Position numbers and translations under genes: made by a program | Source of the DNA: Bradyrhizobiaceae bacterium | GTDB lineage: Bacteria; Pseudomonadota; Alphaproteobacteria; Rhizobiales; Xanthobacteraceae | Direction: 5' to 3' | DNA length: 8,196 nucleotides | NCBI GenBank assembly: GCA_016793685.1 | Contig: JAEULX010000032.1 | Location: 1 to 8,196 of the forward strand | The notes under the pieces: model-generated | Database searches by the model: none | What the model was told of the DNA's origin: nothing | What the model saw: the letters and a program-made list of their open reading frames with translations, nothing else | Part shown: piece by piece, positions 6,232 through 8,196 of the stretch | Layout of the letters: each line of letters begins with the position of its first letter | Position numbering within the stretch: the stretch's first letter is position 1

Positions 6232-6267
6232 GCATCCTTGGGCTGAAAAGCATCCTTGGGCTGAAAA
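6232..6267 (-). repeat. Perfect 18-bp tandem duplication carrying the rplM Shine-Dalgarno
   Basis: The + strand unit GCATCCTTGGGCTGAAAA occurs twice head to tail, at 6232-6249 and 6250-6267, without a mismatch. On the mRNA sense each unit contains AAGGATGC, so the rplM leader has two identical Shine-Dalgarno sites 18 nt apart, each followed at once by an ATG. Only the proximal copy is correctly placed for L13. The distal ATG is in frame with L13 (36 nt before the second copy's product start is exceeded), so a short N-terminally extended form cannot be ruled out. Confidence 0.85.
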
Positions 6268-6300
6268 CCGGCGTCGCCGCAGCAAACGCCTCGGCCGCGC

Positions 6301-6329
6301 TTGTAGCCGCTCAAGCGCTTTTCCGTCAA
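6301..6329 (-). promoter_or_regulatory. Sigma70-type promoter for rplM-rpsI
   Basis: On the minus strand TTGACG (6329-6324) is followed after exactly 17 nt by CTACAA (6306-6301). The -35 is a 5/6 match to TTGACA; the -10 is a moderate match of the kind tolerated in alphaproteobacteria. Predicted transcription starts near 6294, giving a leader of about 65 nt that contains the duplicated ribosome site. A 20% GC segment lies directly upstream (6341-6390) and could act as an UP element. Confidence 0.55.
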
Positions 6330-6340
6330 CCCGCGAGAAG

Positions 6341-6390
6341 GAAAAAAGATCGTTTAAAAATAATGAGTTATGATAATGGTATTTTATTAC
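6341..6390. other. AT-rich island upstream of the rplM promoter
   Basis: Only 10 of these 50 bases are G or C, in a strongly GC-rich surrounding. It lies between the thioesterase stop (6392) and the rplM -35 (6329). On the minus strand it holds ATGAG/CTCAT arms followed by TATTTTT, and a CTTTTTTC run. It may serve as an UP element for the ribosomal-protein promoter, as a weak terminator for the thioesterase, or both. Confidence 0.5.
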
Positions 6391-6391
6391 C

Positions 6392-6832
6392 TCATGGCAA
6401 GTGTTTCGCCGGGATGGAATAGGTCGCGGTCACATGGGCGACCGGTTCCTCGTGCCCTTCCGAGCTGACCGTCACCTCTCCCACCGCAAGCCGTTTGCCG
6501 AGCTTCATCAGCTTCGCTTCGGCGATGAGGTCGCGCTGGGCCGGCCGCCGCAGGAAATTGACGTTGAAGTTGGTGGTGACCGCGAGCGGCACCGGCCCGA
6601 TCGAGGCCAGCACGGCGACGTACAGGGCGAAATCCGCGAGCGCCATCATGGTCGGGCCGGAAATGGTCCCGCCCGGGCGAATGAAGCTCTCGCGATAGGC
6701 CTGGCGGATGCGGCAGCCGTGGTGCCAAGCGCCCTCGATCGCGACGCCGCTGTCGCGATGATAGAATTGCGGAAACTCGTGGGCGAGGAAACGATCGAGT
6801 TCGGCGACCGTCATGGCCGGCTTGTGCAACAC
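6392..6832 (-). CDS. PaaI-type hotdog-fold thioesterase
   Basis: This is a 146-residue single-domain hotdog protein expected to hydrolyse an acyl-CoA thioester in the cytoplasm; the substrate is unknown. After a short leading helix (TVAELDRFLAHEFPQF) come the beta strands and the family core RPGGTISGPTMMALADFALYVA (residues 52-73), in which Asp67 sits where PaaI enzymes carry their catalytic acid. Then TNFNVNFLRRP, a strand typical of the family, and VTATYSIP near the end. GTG 6832 is preferred as start because AGGAG at 6842-6846 is 9 nt upstream; the in-frame ATG at 6814 (140 residues) has no good ribosome site. It is divergent from the crotonase, which makes a shared acyl-CoA pathway plausible. 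Confidence 0.85.
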   Translation of the reverse strand: MLHKPAMTVAELDRFLAHEFPQFYHRDSGVAIEGAWHHGCRIRQAYRESFIRPGGTISGPTMMALADFALYVAVLASIGPVPLAVTTNFNVNFLRRPAQRDLIAEAKLMKLGKRLAVGEVTVSSEGHEEPVAHVTATYSIPAKHLP

Positions 6833-6970
6833 TGCGCGCGTCTCCTGTGGCGGAGGCAATATCCAACCGGAGCATGCCCTACGCCGCGCGGAGCGGCTAC
6901 AGCCGATGACGCCCCTTTGCGATCGCAAGCGAGGCATGTATCTGTGGAAGGCCATGTCGGGAGAACTGCG
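6833..6970. promoter_or_regulatory. Divergent promoter region with perfect palindrome TTGCGATCGCAA
   Basis: This gap separates the thioesterase (-) and crotonase (+). The perfect 12-bp palindrome TTGCGATCGCAA lies at 6917-6928. Its left half can serve as a -35 (TTGCGA, 6917-6922) with TATCTG at 6939-6944 as a weak -10 preceded by TG, spacing 16, for the crotonase. A repressor bound at the palindrome would then block that promoter. No comparable promoter is clear on the minus strand. Confidence 0.4.
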
Positions 6971-7798
6971 ATGACGACGCCCATGCCGGCTGCCGCCGTG
7001 AGCCAGGCGGAACCAATCCTTCTGCGCGAAGATCTGAGCGGGATCGCGATCCTGACGCTCAACCGACCGAAGGCGCGCAACACGCTGTCCGACGCGATGC
7101 TCGCTGCGCTCAGCGAAGCCTTCGGGCTGATTGCGCGCGACCGCTCGATCCGCGCCGTGGTGCTTGCCGCGAAGGGCCCTGCGTTCTGCGCCGGCCACGA
7201 TCTCAAGGAGATGACGGCGCACCGCAGCGACAGCGACCGCGGGCGTGCCTATTTCGTCGACCTGTTCACGCGCTGCGCCACGCTGATGCAGGCGATCGTC
7301 CACCTGCCGCAGCCGGTGATCGCTGCGGTTCACGCCACCGCCACGGCCGCCGGCTGCCAGCTGGTGGCGACCTGCGATCTCGCGGTGGCGGCGCGCACCG
7401 CCTCCTTCGGCACCACCGGCATCAATGTCGGCCTGTTCTGCTCGACGCCGATGGTTGCGCTGTCGCGGAACGTCGGGCGCAAGCAGGCGTTGGAGATACT
7501 GTTGACGGGCGACATGATCTCCGCGGACGACGCTTTCCGCATGGGACTCGTCAACCGGCTCTCCGAGCCCGGAGCCGAATACGACGCCGCCGTGGAGATG
7601 GCGCGGAAGATCGCGGCGAAATCCGCGCCGGTCATCAAGGTCGGCAAGGAGGCGTTCTATCGCCAGCTCGAAATGGGATTGGCCGAGGCCTATCGCTACG
7701 CCGGCGAAGTCATGGTGGAGAACATGCTGGCGCGCGACGCCGAAGAAGGAATCGCCGCTTTCGTCGAAAAGCGCCCGCCCCGGTGGGAGGATCAATGA
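6971..7798 (+). CDS. Enoyl-CoA hydratase/isomerase family protein (crotonase, ECHDC3-like)
   Basis: This 275-residue cytoplasmic crotonase-fold protein has ATG 6971 preceded by GGGAG at 6959-6963, 7 nt away. Family features are ILTLNRPKARNTLSDAML (about residues 27-44), the oxyanion-hole and CoA-binding loop GPAFCAGHDLKEM, HATATAAGCQLVATCDLAVA, FGTTGINVGLFCSTP, the helix GRKQALEILLTGDMISADDAFRMGLVN, and a C-terminal trimerisation part ending RPPRWEDQ. Both glutamates that do hydratase chemistry in rat mitochondrial enzyme (Glu144, Glu164) are replaced here: Gln130 in AGCQL and Gly150 in TTGI, 20 residues apart as expected. The whole pattern fits the ECHDC3-like branch, whose reaction is not settled. 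It should not be assumed to hydrate enoyl-CoA. The stop overlaps the next gene by 4 nt. Confidence 0.9.
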   Translation: MTTPMPAAAVSQAEPILLREDLSGIAILTLNRPKARNTLSDAMLAALSEAFGLIARDRSIRAVVLAAKGPAFCAGHDLKEMTAHRSDSDRGRAYFVDLFTRCATLMQAIVHLPQPVIAAVHATATAAGCQLVATCDLAVAARTASFGTTGINVGLFCSTPMVALSRNVGRKQALEILLTGDMISADDAFRMGLVNRLSEPGAEYDAAVEMARKIAAKSAPVIKVGKEAFYRQLEMGLAEAYRYAGEVMVENMLARDAEEGIAAFVEKRPPRWEDQ

Positions 7799-8040
7799 CG
7801 GTTTCTGCTCTCGCCCGCCAGACGTTGTTCGCGCGCCTCGACGGGCGCGGCATTCGCCGTGGGCTCGCAGCCGGCGCCGCGTGGGGTCTTTTCGTCGGCG
7901 CGGGCCTGGTCTTTATCGAAGCGCGGCGCTGCGGCGTGATTTGTCTCGATGATGCCGCGATTACCCTCATTCTATCGATGGCGGGAGGCATCGCGAGCAT
8001 GGGACCGCTCGCCGCATTCGGCCGCCCCGTCCAATCCTGA
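7795..8040 (+). CDS. Small two-helix membrane protein, hypothetical
   Basis: This 81-residue protein is of a family I do not recognise. It has a short basic N-terminus (ARQTLFARLDGRGIRRG), a glycine-rich membrane helix (about residues 24-42, AAGAAWGLFVGAGLVFIEA), a short loop with two cysteines (RRCGVICLDD, Cys46 and Cys50), and a second helix (about 55-75, ITLILSMAGGIASMGPLAAF). ATG 7795 shares ATGA with the crotonase stop and GGGAGG at 7785-7790 sits 4 nt upstream, so it is very probably co-translated with the crotonase. The tight coupling and good ribosome site argue that the gene is real despite its length. Confidence 0.65.
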   Translation: MTVSALARQTLFARLDGRGIRRGLAAGAAWGLFVGAGLVFIEARRCGVICLDDAAITLILSMAGGIASMGPLAAFGRPVQS

Positions 8041-8074
8041 CTCCCATTCAACACCAAACCCGGAGAACACAATC

Positions 8075-8196
8075 ATGCATTTGCGACGTCTGACTGCGTT
8101 TGCGTTCGCCTCCGCCCTTGCGGCGGCGGCCGGCGCCCTGCCGAACGCCGCCCAGGCCCAGACGGCCGAACAGCAAGCCGCCTGCCAGTACGACGC
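8075..8196 (+). CDS. Secreted or periplasmic protein, 5' end only
   Basis: The gene is cut by the window edge; 40 complete codons are visible. ATG 8075 has GGAGA at 8062-8066, 8 nt upstream. Residues 1-29 form a Sec signal peptide: basic MHLRR, an Ala-rich hydrophobic stretch, then AAQAQ with likely cleavage after QA. The mature start QTAEQQAACQYDA recalls small cysteine-containing secreted proteins common in Hyphomicrobiales, but too little is present to name a family. It lies 34 nt after the small membrane protein on the same strand and may belong to the same transcript. Confidence 0.7.
   Translation, partial: MHLRRLTAFAFASALAAAAGALPNAAQAQTAEQQAACQYD

Noticed and set aside
6228..6329. N-terminal extension of L13 from the far upstream start
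   Set aside because: It would contain the promoter-proximal leader and the duplicated segment, and L13 proteins begin at MK.Y; the predicted transcript start near 6294 excludes most of it.
6361..6392. Zur-like operator in the AT-rich island (GTTATGATAATGG)
   Set aside because: The dyad is weak and the adjacent genes are ribosomal L13 and a thioesterase; AT-richness alone explains the resemblance.
6401..6970. Upstream extension of the crotonase frame
   Set aside because: It lies antisense to the thioesterase, and ATG 6971 has a good ribosome site and the normal start for the family.

Overview
The window comes from a GC-rich alphaproteobacterium, most likely Hyphomicrobiales (Bradyrhizobium/Rhodopseudomonas/Xanthobacteraceae-like). 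The evidence is the very GC-rich coding sequence, the S9 protein with the N-terminal extension I recall from that clade (it starts MADTMQSLDQ), the L13 N-terminus (MKSYSAKPAEVEKKW), and a crotonase/thioesterase pair next to rplM-rpsI. This placement rests on remembered family sequences, not on a search. I see no rRNA, tRNA, CRISPR array, insertion sequence or phage gene.

Layout. (1) Positions 1-1842 hold a PhoB-type box followed by a secreted E. coli-type alkaline phosphatase on the + strand. (2) Positions 1912-4332 (+) hold a tightly coupled three-gene set: a Tat-exported CxxC protein, an ABC ATPase of the LolD/MacB type, and an FtsX/MacB-like permease with a histidine-rich periplasmic segment. 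A probable terminator follows. (3) Positions 4333-4672 are non-coding and contain a 47-bp tandem repeat that runs up to the ribosome-binding site of a YjbQ (UPF0047) protein (4673-5110, +). (4) Positions 5111-5283 are a convergent gap with strong hairpins. (5) Positions 5284-6329 (-) hold the rplM-rpsI operon with a recognisable promoter and a duplicated Shine-Dalgarno segment. (6) A PaaI-type thioesterase (-) and a crotonase (+) are divergently arranged around a 138-bp promoter region with a perfect 12-bp palindrome. The crotonase overlaps a small two-helix membrane protein, followed by the start of a secreted protein cut by the window edge.

How the genes may work together. The phosphatase carries the usual metal ligands for two zinc ions and is probably induced by phosphate starvation. 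The adjacent exporter-like ABC set resembles, from memory, metal-linked systems such as Vibrio ZrgABCDE. A link between metal supply and a secreted metalloenzyme is therefore a reasonable but unproven idea, and it is the most interesting hypothesis here. The rest of the window is core translation genes plus acyl-CoA metabolism genes of undetermined substrate; the crotonase lacks both canonical catalytic glutamates.
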